From contig JAZUPH010000075.1 in the NCBI GenBank assembly GCA_045605145.1, positions 1 to 8,068 of the forward strand: a stretch of 8,068 bases of DNA, written 5' to 3'. The stretch is from CAMNAO01 sp045605145 (lineage in GTDB: Bacteria > Bacillota > Clostridia > Oscillospirales > Oscillospiraceae). Position 1 is the stretch's first letter; each line of letters starts with the position of its first letter. Positions 1 to 5,954 of this stretch are shown here, piece by piece. The notes below the pieces were generated by a model. It searched no databases. It was not told where the DNA came from and saw only the letters and a list, made by a program, of their open reading frames with translations. A program made the translations under genes and the position numbers.

Positions 1-705
1 GCAGCCCTCCAGCTTGCAGGGGCCGTCGGCCACATCGTAGCGCCCGGCGCGAAGGCCGCGGAACATTGCCACGGACTGTTCCGGCTTTACGCCCAGTATT
101 GAGCGGCAGGGGCCGGTCATGCCAAGGTCGCATATAATGCCGGTGCCGCCCTCGAGCACCTGGGCGTCGTTGGTCTGCACATGGGTGTGGGTGCCCCATA
201 CGGCGCTGACCCGCCCCTCAAGATAATAGGCCATGGCCAGCTTTTCGCTGGTGGCCTCGGCGTGGAAGTCGATGAAGATGAGCTTTGTATTCAGCTTTTT
301 AAGGATGCGGTCTATTTCGTAAAAGGGGTTGTCCGGGCCGAAGTCCATACCCACGCGGCCCTGCAGATTGATGACCGCCACATCGCCCACGGCGGTGGGC
401 ACCACCGTCCAGCCGCGACCCGGGGCAAGGGGCGCGTAATTGGCGGGGCGGATGACCCGCGCGGAATCGTCAAGATAGTTTTTTATCGCCTCTTTGGAAT
501 AGCTGTGGTTGCCGAGGGTGACCACATCCGCGCCGCAGGCCAGCATATCCTCCGCCTGGCGGGGCGTAAGCCCCACGCCGGAGGCGTTCTCGCCGTTGAC
601 AACGGCGATGTCCGCGCCGTAGTATTTTTTCACTCCTGGCAGTTTCCTTTTCAAAAATTCAAGCCCCGCCGTACCAACGACGTCGCCCACTGCAAGTAAT
701 CTCAT
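1..705 (-). CDS. ymdB: YmdB-family metallophosphoesterase, 3' end cut by the window edge
   Basis: Seen: an open frame runs from ATG at 705 to the left edge, 235 codons with no stop. The family is about 260-265 residues, so roughly 30 C-terminal residues lie outside. The product begins MRLLAVGDVVG and has the family's metal-binding set: D8, E39 and N40 in NGEN, N66-H67 in LGNH, H148 in DFHAE, and H173 and H175 in GTHTH. Known of the family: di-iron calcineurin-like phosphoesterases with 2',3'-cyclic nucleotide phosphodiesterase activity, cytosolic, implicated in Bacillus in sporulation versus biofilm choice. Start: its A is the last base of the preceding gene's TGA (TGATG), with GGAGG about 8 bases upstream, so translation is probably coupled to the lipid kinase. 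Oddity: the position after GNH usually holds an aromatic residue plus Asp; here it reads SYSKEAI. The family call is firm; the physiological role here is unknown. Confidence 0.93.
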   Translation of the reverse strand, partial: MRLLAVGDVVGTAGLEFLKRKLPGVKKYYGADIAVVNGENASGVGLTPRQAEDMLACGADVVTLGNHSYSKEAIKNYLDDSARVIRPANYAPLAPGRGWTVVPTAVGDVAVINLQGRVGMDFGPDNPFYEIDRILKKLNTKLIFIDFHAEATSEKLAMAYYLEGRVSAVWGTHTHVQTNDAQVLEGGTGIICDLGMTGPCRSILGVKPEQSVAMFRGLRAGRYDVADGPCKLEGC

Positions 706-1610
706 CACTTTCCCCTCCCCGGGACGATAAGCCGCATTGCGGCGTGGAAATTTTCAGCCGCCACGGTTGTGAAGCTGCCGCCGCTCTCACCATCGCGGGT
801 GAAGGCCACGGGTTTGTCGAAATTGAAGCGCACTTTCTTCGTGTGGAAGAAGACCACCTCGCGCTTGGTGTAGTCCTGATTGAGGACGCTGGTAACTATA
901 TTGCCCAGATCCGCCAGCTTTTCCGGCTTGCGGATGAGGATGCACTCAAAAAGTCCGTCACCCATGGCAACGGCGTCCGGGTCCAGCTTCACGATGCCGC
1001 CCACGGACAGGGAGTTGGACACGCCGCCGTAGAGGAAGTCGCCCTCCACAGTGCCGCCGTCATGCTCCACCACGCAGTGATAGGCCTGGATCTTCGGCAC
1101 GGAGGCGATGCCGTCCACCACATAGGCCGCGTGACCCAGGAGCTTCTTAAGGCTCTGGGCGGTGGAGTAGCTGGTCTCGGTAAAGGCTCCGAAGGCGGCT
1201 ATGTAGGAGAAGTATTCCTCATGGAATTTCCCCAGGTCCCAGTCCACCGCCGTACCCTCCACCACATTCCGCGCGCCCTCACGCGGGGTTTTGGGCAGGC
1301 CGAAGGTGCGGGCCACATCGTTGGTGGTGCCCAGCGGGATGTAGCCTATCTGGGGTCGCTGCTCTTTCGGCAGGGTGATAAGCCCGGCCGCCACCTCACT
1401 GAGGGTGCCGTCACCGCCCATGACCACCACCGTATCGTACATAGCGCCGTATTCACGGGCGATGCGGGTGGCGTCGCCCCGACCGCGGGTCAGGTGGACG
1501 CAGGCGCTCAGCCCGCCCTTGTCCAGCTCTTCCAGCACGTCGAAAATGTGGGTTTTGACCATGCCCTTGCCGGACACGGGATTTGCAATGAGAAGTACGG
1601 AATTATCCAT
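705..1610 (-). CDS. Diacylglycerol/lipid kinase family protein (YegS/BmrU/DgkB-like)
   Basis: Seen: 301 residues, close to the usual family length of about 300. Motifs occur in family order: NPVSG at residues 10-14 (start of the nucleotide-binding lobe), GGDGT at 65-69, PLGTTND at 92-98, and a GDGLFE stretch in the C-terminal lobe. Known of the family: soluble or peripheral-membrane ATP-dependent kinases that phosphorylate diacylglycerol or related lipids, recycling diacylglycerol to phosphatidic acid. The exact substrate cannot be read from sequence. Start choice: ATG at 1610 has GGAGG five bases upstream and leads straight into the NPxSG strand. A GTG at 1631 would add seven residues and overlap the desulfurase stop by four bases (GTGA). 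I prefer the ATG. It lies between a desulfurase and ymdB in one operon, and its stop overlaps the ymdB start by one base. Confidence 0.93.
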   Translation of the reverse strand: MDNSVLLIANPVSGKGMVKTHIFDVLEELDKGGLSACVHLTRGRGDATRIAREYGAMYDTVVVMGGDGTLSEVAAGLITLPKEQRPQIGYIPLGTTNDVARTFGLPKTPREGARNVVEGTAVDWDLGKFHEEYFSYIAAFGAFTETSYSTAQSLKKLLGHAAYVVDGIASVPKIQAYHCVVEHDGGTVEGDFLYGGVSNSLSVGGIVKLDPDAVAMGDGLFECILIRKPEKLADLGNIVTSVLNQDYTKREVVFFHTKKVRFNFDKPVAFTRDGESGGSFTTVAAENFHAAMRLIVPGRGK

Positions 1611-1627
1611 ATTTTCCTCCAATTTCG

Positions 1628-2758
1628 TCACTTTGCGCCGGTGCGCAGTGTGTCGGTAACATCTTTTAGCGCCGCGGCGAAGGCACGCGCCTCGTCCACG
1701 GTGTTGTATTTTGCAAAGCTCAGGCGCAGCGCGCCGTCAATAACTTCGTTTGCCAGACCCATGGCGGCCAGCACCTCACTGCGTCTGCCCCGGCGGCAGG
1801 CGGAGGCGTTGGACACGCAGAAGCCCCGGCTGTCCAGCGCATTGGTCAGCACCTCACTGCGCCAGCCGGGCAGGGATATGCTCAAAATATGGGGCGCGTC
1901 CCCCTCGCCGATGAACTGCGCCCGGGGTACAAGGCGGGAAATGGCCTCCACCGCCTCGTCGCGCACGGCCCTCAGATGTGCCGCCGTCTCGCCCAGCTCC
2001 GCCGCCGCCAGCTCTGCCGCCGCGCCGAAGCCCACGATTGCGGGCACCGCCTCGGTGCCGGAACGCTTTTCCTTCTCCTGTCCGCCGCCGTGGATAAAGG
2101 GGGTGAGGTTCAGACCCTCCCTTATATACAGTGCGCCCGCGCCCTTGGGTCCCATGAGCTTATGGCTGCTGAGCGTCATAAGGTCAACGCCCAGCGCCTT
2201 CACATTGCAGCTGAGCTTGCCCAGCGCCTGCACCGCGTCGGTGTGGAAGATGATGCTTTTATTCACCCGGTGGGCTGCGGCGGCCAGCGCCTTGATGTCG
2301 TTGACGGCGCCCACCTCGTTGTTCACATACATTATGCTGACGAGGATGGTATCCTCGCTGAGGGCTGCTTTCAGTGCATCGGTGGTGATGCGCCCGGCAC
2401 TGTCGGGGATGAGGCGCACAAGCTCGTACCCCTCCCGCTCCAGCAGGGCGGCGGGATTTTTCACCGCCTCATGCTCGGCGGCACTTATGATGATGCGGCC
2501 TTTTCTGCGGCTGTGGGCGGCGGAGAACAGCGCCCAGTTGTCCGACTCGGTCCCGCCGGAGGTGAAGTATATCTCGCCCGGTCTGGCGCCGATGGCCTTT
2601 GCCACCTGACGGCGGGCGGTATCCAGCGCCGCAAGGGCGGCGCGGCCCATGGTGTGCCCGCTGGATGGGTTGCCGTAATTTTCTGTCATGGCGCGCAGGA
2701 CGGCCCCGGCCGCCTCGGGACGGACGGGCGTGGTGGCGGAATTGTCAAAATAGACCAT
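1628..2758 (-). CDS. Cysteine desulfurase (NifS/IscS-type, class V aminotransferase fold)
   Basis: Role: PLP enzyme that takes sulfur from L-cysteine, giving alanine and an enzyme persulfide used for Fe-S clusters and tRNA thiolation. Seen in 376 residues, near the usual 380-400: N-terminal MVYFDNSATTP; SGGTESDN at 67-74; H96, probably the PLP-stacking His; HTDAVQ at 172-177; Schiff-base lysine K200 in SSHK; and catalytic loop Cys C321 in SNASAC. The loop after C321 (RRGRRSEVL) is compact and basic. A second Cys (C314) sits seven residues before it. The start is fixed because upstream codons give no other start, and MVYFDN matches the family N terminus. GGAGG is 14 bases upstream, an unusually long gap. 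It is the first gene of the minus-strand operon. No scaffold or iscR gene is beside it, so its sulfur acceptor is unknown. The divergent neighbour mtaB is a sulfur-inserting tRNA enzyme. Confidence 0.95.
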   Translation of the reverse strand: MVYFDNSATTPVRPEAAGAVLRAMTENYGNPSSGHTMGRAALAALDTARRQVAKAIGARPGEIYFTSGGTESDNWALFSAAHSRRKGRIIISAAEHEAVKNPAALLEREGYELVRLIPDSAGRITTDALKAALSEDTILVSIMYVNNEVGAVNDIKALAAAAHRVNKSIIFHTDAVQALGKLSCNVKALGVDLMTLSSHKLMGPKGAGALYIREGLNLTPFIHGGGQEKEKRSGTEAVPAIVGFGAAAELAAAELGETAAHLRAVRDEAVEAISRLVPRAQFIGEGDAPHILSISLPGWRSEVLTNALDSRGFCVSNASACRRGRRSEVLAAMGLANEVIDGALRLSFAKYNTVDEARAFAAALKDVTDTLRTGAK

Positions 2759-2771
2759 GGTGTATGTGTTA

Positions 2772-2776
2772 TCCTC
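2772..2776 (-). promoter_or_regulatory. Desulfurase ribosome binding site with 14-base spacer
   Basis: Read on the minus strand, GGAGG stands 14 bases before the ATG at 2758. The usual gap is 5-9, and the other genes here keep to 5-8. No start codon lies closer in frame, so either the spacer is really long or leader structure shortens it. The mtaB leader shows the same feature. Confidence 0.6.
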
Positions 2777-2787
2777 CGATTATGATA

Positions 2788-2806
2788 CGCCTTGATAATA
2801 AAGGCG
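2788..2806 (-). promoter_or_regulatory. Leader hairpin upstream of the desulfurase operon
   Basis: A perfect six-base inverted repeat, CGCCTT and AAGGCG, encloses a seven-base AT-rich loop. On the minus strand it ends 10-11 bases before the GGAGGATA ribosome site of the desulfurase. The same arms, a similar T-rich loop and the same order of parts occur before mtaB at 3379-3398. It could be an RNA leader hairpin or a protein operator. The loop lacks a T-run in the terminator position, so I do not call it a terminator. Confidence 0.5.
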
Positions 2807-2820
2807 GCATGATGTAAAAT
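2792..2820 (+). promoter_or_regulatory. Candidate sigma-70 promoter for the RAYT gene
   Basis: TTGATA at 2792-2797 and TAAAAT at 2815-2820 are separated by 17 bases, so five of six bases match consensus in each hexamer. Transcription would start near 2827, giving a leader of about 33 bases to the ATG at 2860. The -35 overlaps the hairpin at 2788-2806, and the -10 region read on the other strand gives TATTTT, so this DNA might serve both directions. Identified by eye only. Confidence 0.45.
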
Positions 2821-2859
2821 AGGGGGGCGGTGAAAGAGCAGGAAAGGCAGGCAGCAGTC

Positions 2860-3342
2860 ATGACCGAACGCCCTGAACGAAAAGGAATACGCCTTAAAAA
2901 CAATGACTATTCTGTCGGAGCTTATTTTGTGACAGTATGCACCACAGACCGCGAACCCCTGCTTTGGGAGACTGTAGGGGCGGATATCATCCGCCCGTGC
3001 CAGACCCCTCTTCTTTCATCCACGGGTCGGCTGGTGCAGGAGGGAATAGAGGGTATAGCGGCACACTACGAAAATGTCCGCGTGGATACATATTGCATTA
3101 TGCCCGACCATATACACATGATACTGCTGCTTGAAAAGCCCGGAGACGGGCGGATGGTATCCGCCCCTACGCTGTCGACGGTGGTCGGCTCGATGAAACG
3201 CTGGGTCAGCCGGAAGGCGGGCCGCCCTGTATGGCAGAAGTCTTTCTTTGACCACGGCATACGCGGCAGGCAGGACTATGAGGAGATCTGGACTTATATC
3301 CAAAATAACCCCGCAAAATACCTGTCGGACGGCGGCAGGTGA
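2860..3342 (+). CDS. REP-associated tyrosine transposase (RAYT, Y1/IS200-like HUH enzyme)
   Basis: Seen: 160 residues from ATG 2860. The order matches the Y1 transposase fold: RKGIRL..DYS..AYFVTVCT (residues 7-28), HUH motif MPDHIHM with H84 and H86, VWQKSFFDH (124-132), and the catalytic-tyrosine helix IWTYIQNNPAKY with Y146. All catalytic residues are present and the frame is intact. Known of the family: RAYTs are usually single-copy, immobile relatives of IS200/IS605 transposases that nick single-stranded DNA at REP palindromes preceded by GTAG or a similar tetramer. Start: a GTG at 2830 is in frame and would add ten residues, but its G-rich site is too close; residues after ATG 2860 fit the family N terminus. 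It occupies the gap between divergent genes, as solitary RAYTs often do. Oddity: two inverted REP-like hairpins are translated within the gene, as residues 39-46 and 97-104. Its activity is inferred. Confidence 0.9.
   Translation: MTERPERKGIRLKNNDYSVGAYFVTVCTTDREPLLWETVGADIIRPCQTPLLSSTGRLVQEGIEGIAAHYENVRVDTYCIMPDHIHMILLLEKPGDGRMVSAPTLSTVVGSMKRWVSRKAGRPVWQKSFFDHGIRGRQDYEEIWTYIQNNPAKYLSDGGR
2974..2997 (+). repeat. REP-like palindrome, copy 1 (inside the RAYT gene)
   Basis: GTAG is followed by an eight-base perfect stem, GGGCGGAT at 2978-2985 and ATCCGCCC at 2989-2996, with a three-base loop ATC; the G of GTAG's end abuts the stem. It is read in frame as V-G-A-D-I-I-R-P. GTAG next to a short GC-rich hairpin is the layout recognised by the characterised E. 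coli RAYT. From memory, very similar palindromes are dispersed in clostridial genomes. Confidence 0.8.
3148..3171 (-). repeat. REP-like palindrome, copy 2 (inverted, inside the RAYT gene)
   Basis: Same element in the opposite orientation: stem arms GGGCGGAT at 3148-3155 and ATCCGCCC at 3159-3166, loop GGT, then CTAC, which is GTAG on the minus strand at 3170-3167. Arms match copy 1 at all 16 positions; only the loop differs. Coding meaning on the plus strand is G-R-M-V-S-A-P-T. The pair forms an inverted, BIME-like arrangement with the GTAG ends facing outward and the HUH codons between them. Confidence 0.8.
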
Positions 3343-3368
3343 CAAAAGCAGACTGCACCGGATATATT
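3339..3368 (+). promoter_or_regulatory. Weak candidate promoter for mtaB
   Basis: GTGACA at 3339-3344 overlaps the RAYT stop codon and is followed after 18 bases by TATATT at 3363-3368, with a second option TATTAT at 3365. A start near 3375 would put the leader hairpin at 3379-3398 at the very 5' end of the mRNA. This is the only AT-rich, promoter-like stretch between the RAYT gene and mtaB, but match quality is modest. Confidence 0.35.
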
Positions 3369-3378
3369 ATACACTCCA

Positions 3379-3398
3379 CGCCTTTTTTTAACAAGGCG
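3379..3398 (+). promoter_or_regulatory. Leader hairpin upstream of mtaB
   Basis: Arms CGCCTT (3379-3384) and AAGGCG (3393-3398) enclose an eight-base T-rich loop. Seven bases later comes GGAGGATA. The order of parts, arm sequences and long ribosome-site spacer mirror the leader of the divergent desulfurase at 2788-2806. The T-run is inside the loop, not after the stem, so a Rho-independent terminator for the RAYT gene is unlikely. Confidence 0.5.
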
Positions 3399-3405
3399 CT
3401 AAATG

Positions 3406-3410
3406 GGAGG
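3406..3410 (+). promoter_or_regulatory. mtaB ribosome binding site with 16-base spacer
   Basis: GGAGG lies 16 bases before the ATG at 3427. An in-frame TAA at 3418-3420 rules out any earlier start, so the long gap is real unless structure shortens it. A five-codon reading frame (MGGYC) overlaps this site and ends six bases before the mtaB ATG; it may be chance. Confidence 0.55.
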
Positions 3411-3426
3411 ATATTGTTAACTTACC

Positions 3427-4716
3427 ATGAAGATCTACATTGAGACACTTGGCTGCAAGGTCAATCAATTTGAATCCCAGGCGATGGCGGCGCTCCTTAG
3501 TCAAAAGGGGCACAGCATCGCCGACGAAAGCGCCGGCTGCGACGCGTTCATCGTGAACACCTGCGCCGTCACCGCAGAGAGCGGGCGCAAGTCACGGCAG
3601 GCGGTGCGCCGTCTGCGCCGTGAAAACCCCGATGCCATCGGCGTGATCTGCGGCTGCTACGCCCAGACATCGCCCGATGAGGCGGCGCAGCTTGGTGTGC
3701 AGCTTGTGCGGGGCAGCGCCGGACACCGGGAGCTGGTGGAGGAAATTGAAGGCCTGCTCCCCGGTCAGCCGCCGGTGGTGGCCGTGGATGAGGCGCTGCG
3801 CCGCCGGAAGATCGAGTCCCTGCCGGCAGGGCGTCTGCCCGGCAGGACGCGGGCCATGCTGCGCATACAGGACGGCTGCACTAACTTTTGCAGCTACTGC
3901 ATCATACCATATTCAAGGGGGCCGGTGCGCTCGATGCCCCTTGATGAGGTGGCGCAGGAGGCCGCCCGCCTCAAGGATGAGGGGTATAAGGAGCTTATCA
4001 TAACCGGCATAGAGATCGCCGGCTACGGACGGGATTTTAAGGACGGCACCACCCTGATGGACGCGGTGGAGACTATTGCCAAGGCCGCGCCCGGCGTGCG
4101 CCTGCGCCTTGGCTCACTGGAACCGCGGATAGTCACCGATGAGTTCTGCCGCCGCATGGCCGCCGTTGACGGCCTGTGCGACCAGTTCCACCTGTCCCTG
4201 CAGTCCGGCTGCGACCGCACGCTCAGGGCCATGAACCGCAAGTACACTACCGGCGAATACTACGCCGCCGTCTGCCGCCTGCGCGGGGCGATGCCCGGCT
4301 GCGGCATCACCACCGATGTGATCGCCGGCTTCCCCGGCGAGACGCAGGAGGATCTGGCCGAGACCCTCGCCTTCCTTGAAAAATGCGCCTTCTCCCAGAT
4401 GCACGTGTTCCCCTACTCACCCAGACCCGGCACACCCGCCGCGAAGATGCCCGACCAGCCGGACCGGGCGGAAAAGGCGCGCCGTGCCGCCTGCATCGCC
4501 GCCCTTGGCCGCAAGTTGAAGGAGGACTATCTGGCAAATTGCATAGGTCGAGACTTCGATGTGCTCTTCGAGAGCCAGCATGGCTCCCGCGCCCGCGGAC
4601 ACTGCCCCAACTACTGCGAGGTGGAGGCCGAAGTGGTGGATTTGGCAGGAAAAGTGGCAAAAGTACGAATTATCGGTGCAGAAGGCGGAATTCTTTTGGG
4701 TAAAATACTGTTGTAA
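3427..4716 (+). CDS. mtaB: tRNA (N6-threonylcarbamoyladenosine(37)-C2)-methylthiotransferase MtaB
   Basis: Role: radical-SAM enzyme that adds a methylthio group to t6A at position 37 of ANN-decoding tRNAs, forming ms2t6A. Seen in 429 residues, normal length. The N-terminal methylthiotransferase domain has its three cluster cysteines: C10 in LGCKVN, C46 in NTCAVT, C77 in CGCYAQ. The radical-SAM core carries C151, C155 and C158 (CTNFCSYC), followed by IIPYSRGPVRS. Further core motifs are GSLEP, LSLQSG and DVIAGFPGET. The C-terminal part (about 375-429) looks like the RNA-binding TRAM-type domain. LGCKVNQFES and overall layout point to the MtaB/YqeV branch rather than MiaB or RimO. Start fixed by an in-frame stop at 3418. 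The gene is divergent from a cysteine desulfurase, a plausible sulfur source, with the RAYT gene between them. No terminator separates it from serC, whose promoter overlaps its stop codon. Confidence 0.95.
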   Translation: MKIYIETLGCKVNQFESQAMAALLSQKGHSIADESAGCDAFIVNTCAVTAESGRKSRQAVRRLRRENPDAIGVICGCYAQTSPDEAAQLGVQLVRGSAGHRELVEEIEGLLPGQPPVVAVDEALRRRKIESLPAGRLPGRTRAMLRIQDGCTNFCSYCIIPYSRGPVRSMPLDEVAQEAARLKDEGYKELIITGIEIAGYGRDFKDGTTLMDAVETIAKAAPGVRLRLGSLEPRIVTDEFCRRMAAVDGLCDQFHLSLQSGCDRTLRAMNRKYTTGEYYAAVCRLRGAMPGCGITTDVIAGFPGETQEDLAETLAFLEKCAFSQMHVFPYSPRPGTPAAKMPDQPDRAEKARRAACIAALGRKLKEDYLANCIGRDFDVLFESQHGSRARGHCPNYCEVEAEVVDLAGKVAKVRIIGAEGGILLGKILL

Positions 4717-4740
4717 TTTATCACCCTAAATTGATATAAT
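4711..4740 (+). promoter_or_regulatory. Extended -10 promoter of serC-serA
   Basis: TATAAT at 4735-4740 is a perfect -10 and is preceded by TG one base upstream (extended -10). A -35 candidate TTGTAA at 4711-4716 is 18 bases away and overlaps the mtaB stop codon. Transcription should start near 4747, giving a leader of about 105 bases before serC. Confidence 0.7.
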
Positions 4741-4743
4741 TTT

Positions 4744-4789
4744 TGCAAGCTCGGAAGGGTGGATATTTCATTTCCCCGCCGGGCTTGTA
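4744..4789 (+). promoter_or_regulatory. 5' leader stem-loop of serC-serA
   Basis: Bases 4744-4754 can pair with 4779-4789 in an 11-pair stem that includes two G-U wobbles; the predicted transcript start lies inside the 5' arm. The loop holds GGGTGG and a CCCC run that can add a short inner stem. No T-tract follows, so this is not a terminator. It resembles no riboswitch I can name; a T-box is unlikely because the leader is too short and the ACC of its conserved core is absent. Confidence 0.4.
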
Positions 4790-4800
4790 TTAACACAGGC

Positions 4801-4826
4801 GCGCCGCCGCGAAAGGAGGCGGGCGC
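4801..4826 (+). promoter_or_regulatory. GC-rich hairpin hiding a Shine-Dalgarno-like sequence
   Basis: GCGCCGCC (4801-4808) pairs with 4818-4826 with one bulged G, forming an eight-pair GC stem. The loop and 3' arm contain AAAGGAGG at 4812-4819, a strong match to the 16S rRNA tail, but no usual start codon follows at working distance. The working serC site is the GGAGG at 4841-4845. It may be a ribosome standby or decoy site, or simply a structured leader. Confidence 0.4.
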
Positions 4827-4853
4827 AAAACATTTATTTTGGAGGAAAGCACC

Positions 4854-5939
4854 ATGTCAAAAGATCGTATCTACAACTTCTCAGCAGGTCCGTCCATGCT
4901 GCCCCTGTCCGTTCTGGAGAAGGCCGCAAGCGAAATGACCAACTATCGATCTTCCGGCATGTCCGTGATGGAGATGAGTCACCGCAGTAAGGTTTATATC
5001 GATATTTTCGACACCGTCAAGGCGGACCTGAAGCGGATAATGAATGTACCCGACAGTCATGAGATCCTGTTCATGCAGGGCGGCGCATCCATGCAGTTTT
5101 CCGCCATCCCCCTGAACCTGATGGGCGCGTGCGGCTCGGCAGATTACGCCGTGACGGGCAATTTTGCATCCAACGCCGCCAAAGAGGCAAAGAAGTACGG
5201 CAAGGTCAACATCGCCGCCGACACCTCCGCCGCCAATCACACCGTCATCCCCACCCAGGATGAGCTGATGCTGGACCCCAACGCGTCCTACTTCTATTAC
5301 TGCGCCAACAACACCATCTTCGGCACTGAGTGGCAGTACATCCCCGAGACGGGCGATGTGCCCCTGTGCTGTGATATGTCCTCAAACATCCTCTCCAGAC
5401 CCGTTGACGTGTCAAAGTACGGCGTCCTCTACGGCGGCGTGCAGAAGAATATGGCGCCCGCGGGCATGGCAGTGGTCATCGTTGACAAGTCCCTTGCAGG
5501 CAAGGAGCTGCCCTATACCCCGCTGATGCTCTCTTACAAGACCATGATCGACAAGGATTCCATGTACAACACGCCCCCCTGCTACACCATCTATATGCTG
5601 GGCCTGGTGCTCAAGTGGGTGGACGCAAACGGCGGTCTTGAGGGTATGGAGATGCTGCGCGGCATCCGCAGCGGCATGCTGTACGATTTCCTGGATGAGA
5701 GCAGGCTCTTCAAGGGCATCGCCTCCAAAGAGGCACGCAGCGGCATGAATGTGACCTTCCGCACCGATGACAAGGATCTGGACGCGCTGTTCGTGAAAGA
5801 GGCCGCGGCAGCCGGGCTTACCAACCTTGCCGGACACCGCATCGCCGGCGGTATGCGCGCATCCATCTACAACGCCATGCCCATCGAGGGCGTGCGCGCG
5901 CTGGTGGACTTTATGAAAGACTTTGAGGCAAAGCACTGA
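4854..5939 (+). CDS. serC: Phosphoserine aminotransferase SerC
   Basis: Role: cytosolic PLP enzyme of serine synthesis, converting 3-phosphohydroxypyruvate and glutamate to phosphoserine and 2-oxoglutarate. Seen in 361 residues, the usual 355-365: N-terminal RIYNFSAGPSMLP; substrate-contact segment EMSHRS at 40-45; QGGAS at 75-79; and VQKNMAPAG with Schiff-base lysine K198, where the family commonly reads AQKNIGPAG. Start: ATG at 4854 has GGAGG eight bases upstream (4841-4845). A TTG at 4839 is in frame but lies across that ribosome site, so it is rejected. It is the first gene of a two-gene operon and ends 15 bases before serA, which makes the preceding step's product. Expression is driven by the extended -10 promoter at 4735-4740 and may be affected by the structured leader. 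No serB is visible in the window. Confidence 0.96.
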   Translation: MSKDRIYNFSAGPSMLPLSVLEKAASEMTNYRSSGMSVMEMSHRSKVYIDIFDTVKADLKRIMNVPDSHEILFMQGGASMQFSAIPLNLMGACGSADYAVTGNFASNAAKEAKKYGKVNIAADTSAANHTVIPTQDELMLDPNASYFYYCANNTIFGTEWQYIPETGDVPLCCDMSSNILSRPVDVSKYGVLYGGVQKNMAPAGMAVVIVDKSLAGKELPYTPLMLSYKTMIDKDSMYNTPPCYTIYMLGLVLKWVDANGGLEGMEMLRGIRSGMLYDFLDESRLFKGIASKEARSGMNVTFRTDDKDLDALFVKEAAAAGLTNLAGHRIAGGMRASIYNAMPIEGVRALVDFMKDFEAKH

Positions 5940-5954
5940 GCAAGGAGAAGGACA

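Noticed and set aside
440..460. Possible third REP copy (GGGGCGGAT) in ymdB
   Set aside because: The right arm reads GACCCGC instead of ATCCGCCC, so there is no stem, and GTAG is absent; it is ordinary coding sequence.
181..699. Plus-strand open frame opposite ymdB
   Set aside because: The minus strand encodes all YmdB metal ligands in order; this frame has no recognisable content.
744..2609. Long plus-strand open frame (621 codons) opposite the lipid kinase and desulfurase
   Set aside because: It spans two well-supported genes on the other strand, shows no family motif, and is the kind of frame that GC-rich codon bias leaves open.
2819..2832. TAGGGGGGCGG just before the RAYT gene as a decayed REP half
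   Set aside because: Resembles one arm plus TAG but has no partner arm nearby and a disrupted match; too weak to call.
3379..3398. Rho-independent terminator for the RAYT gene
   Set aside because: The stem is only six pairs and the T-run lies in the loop; no T-tract follows either arm on either strand.
4755..4786. T-box riboswitch ahead of serC (GGGTGG)
   Set aside because: The leader is only about 105 bases, the conserved TGGNACC core is incomplete, and no terminator/antiterminator pair is visible.
4839..4853. Upstream TTG start for serC
   Set aside because: The TTG overlaps the GGAGG that serves ATG 4854 and would add residues not typical of SerC.
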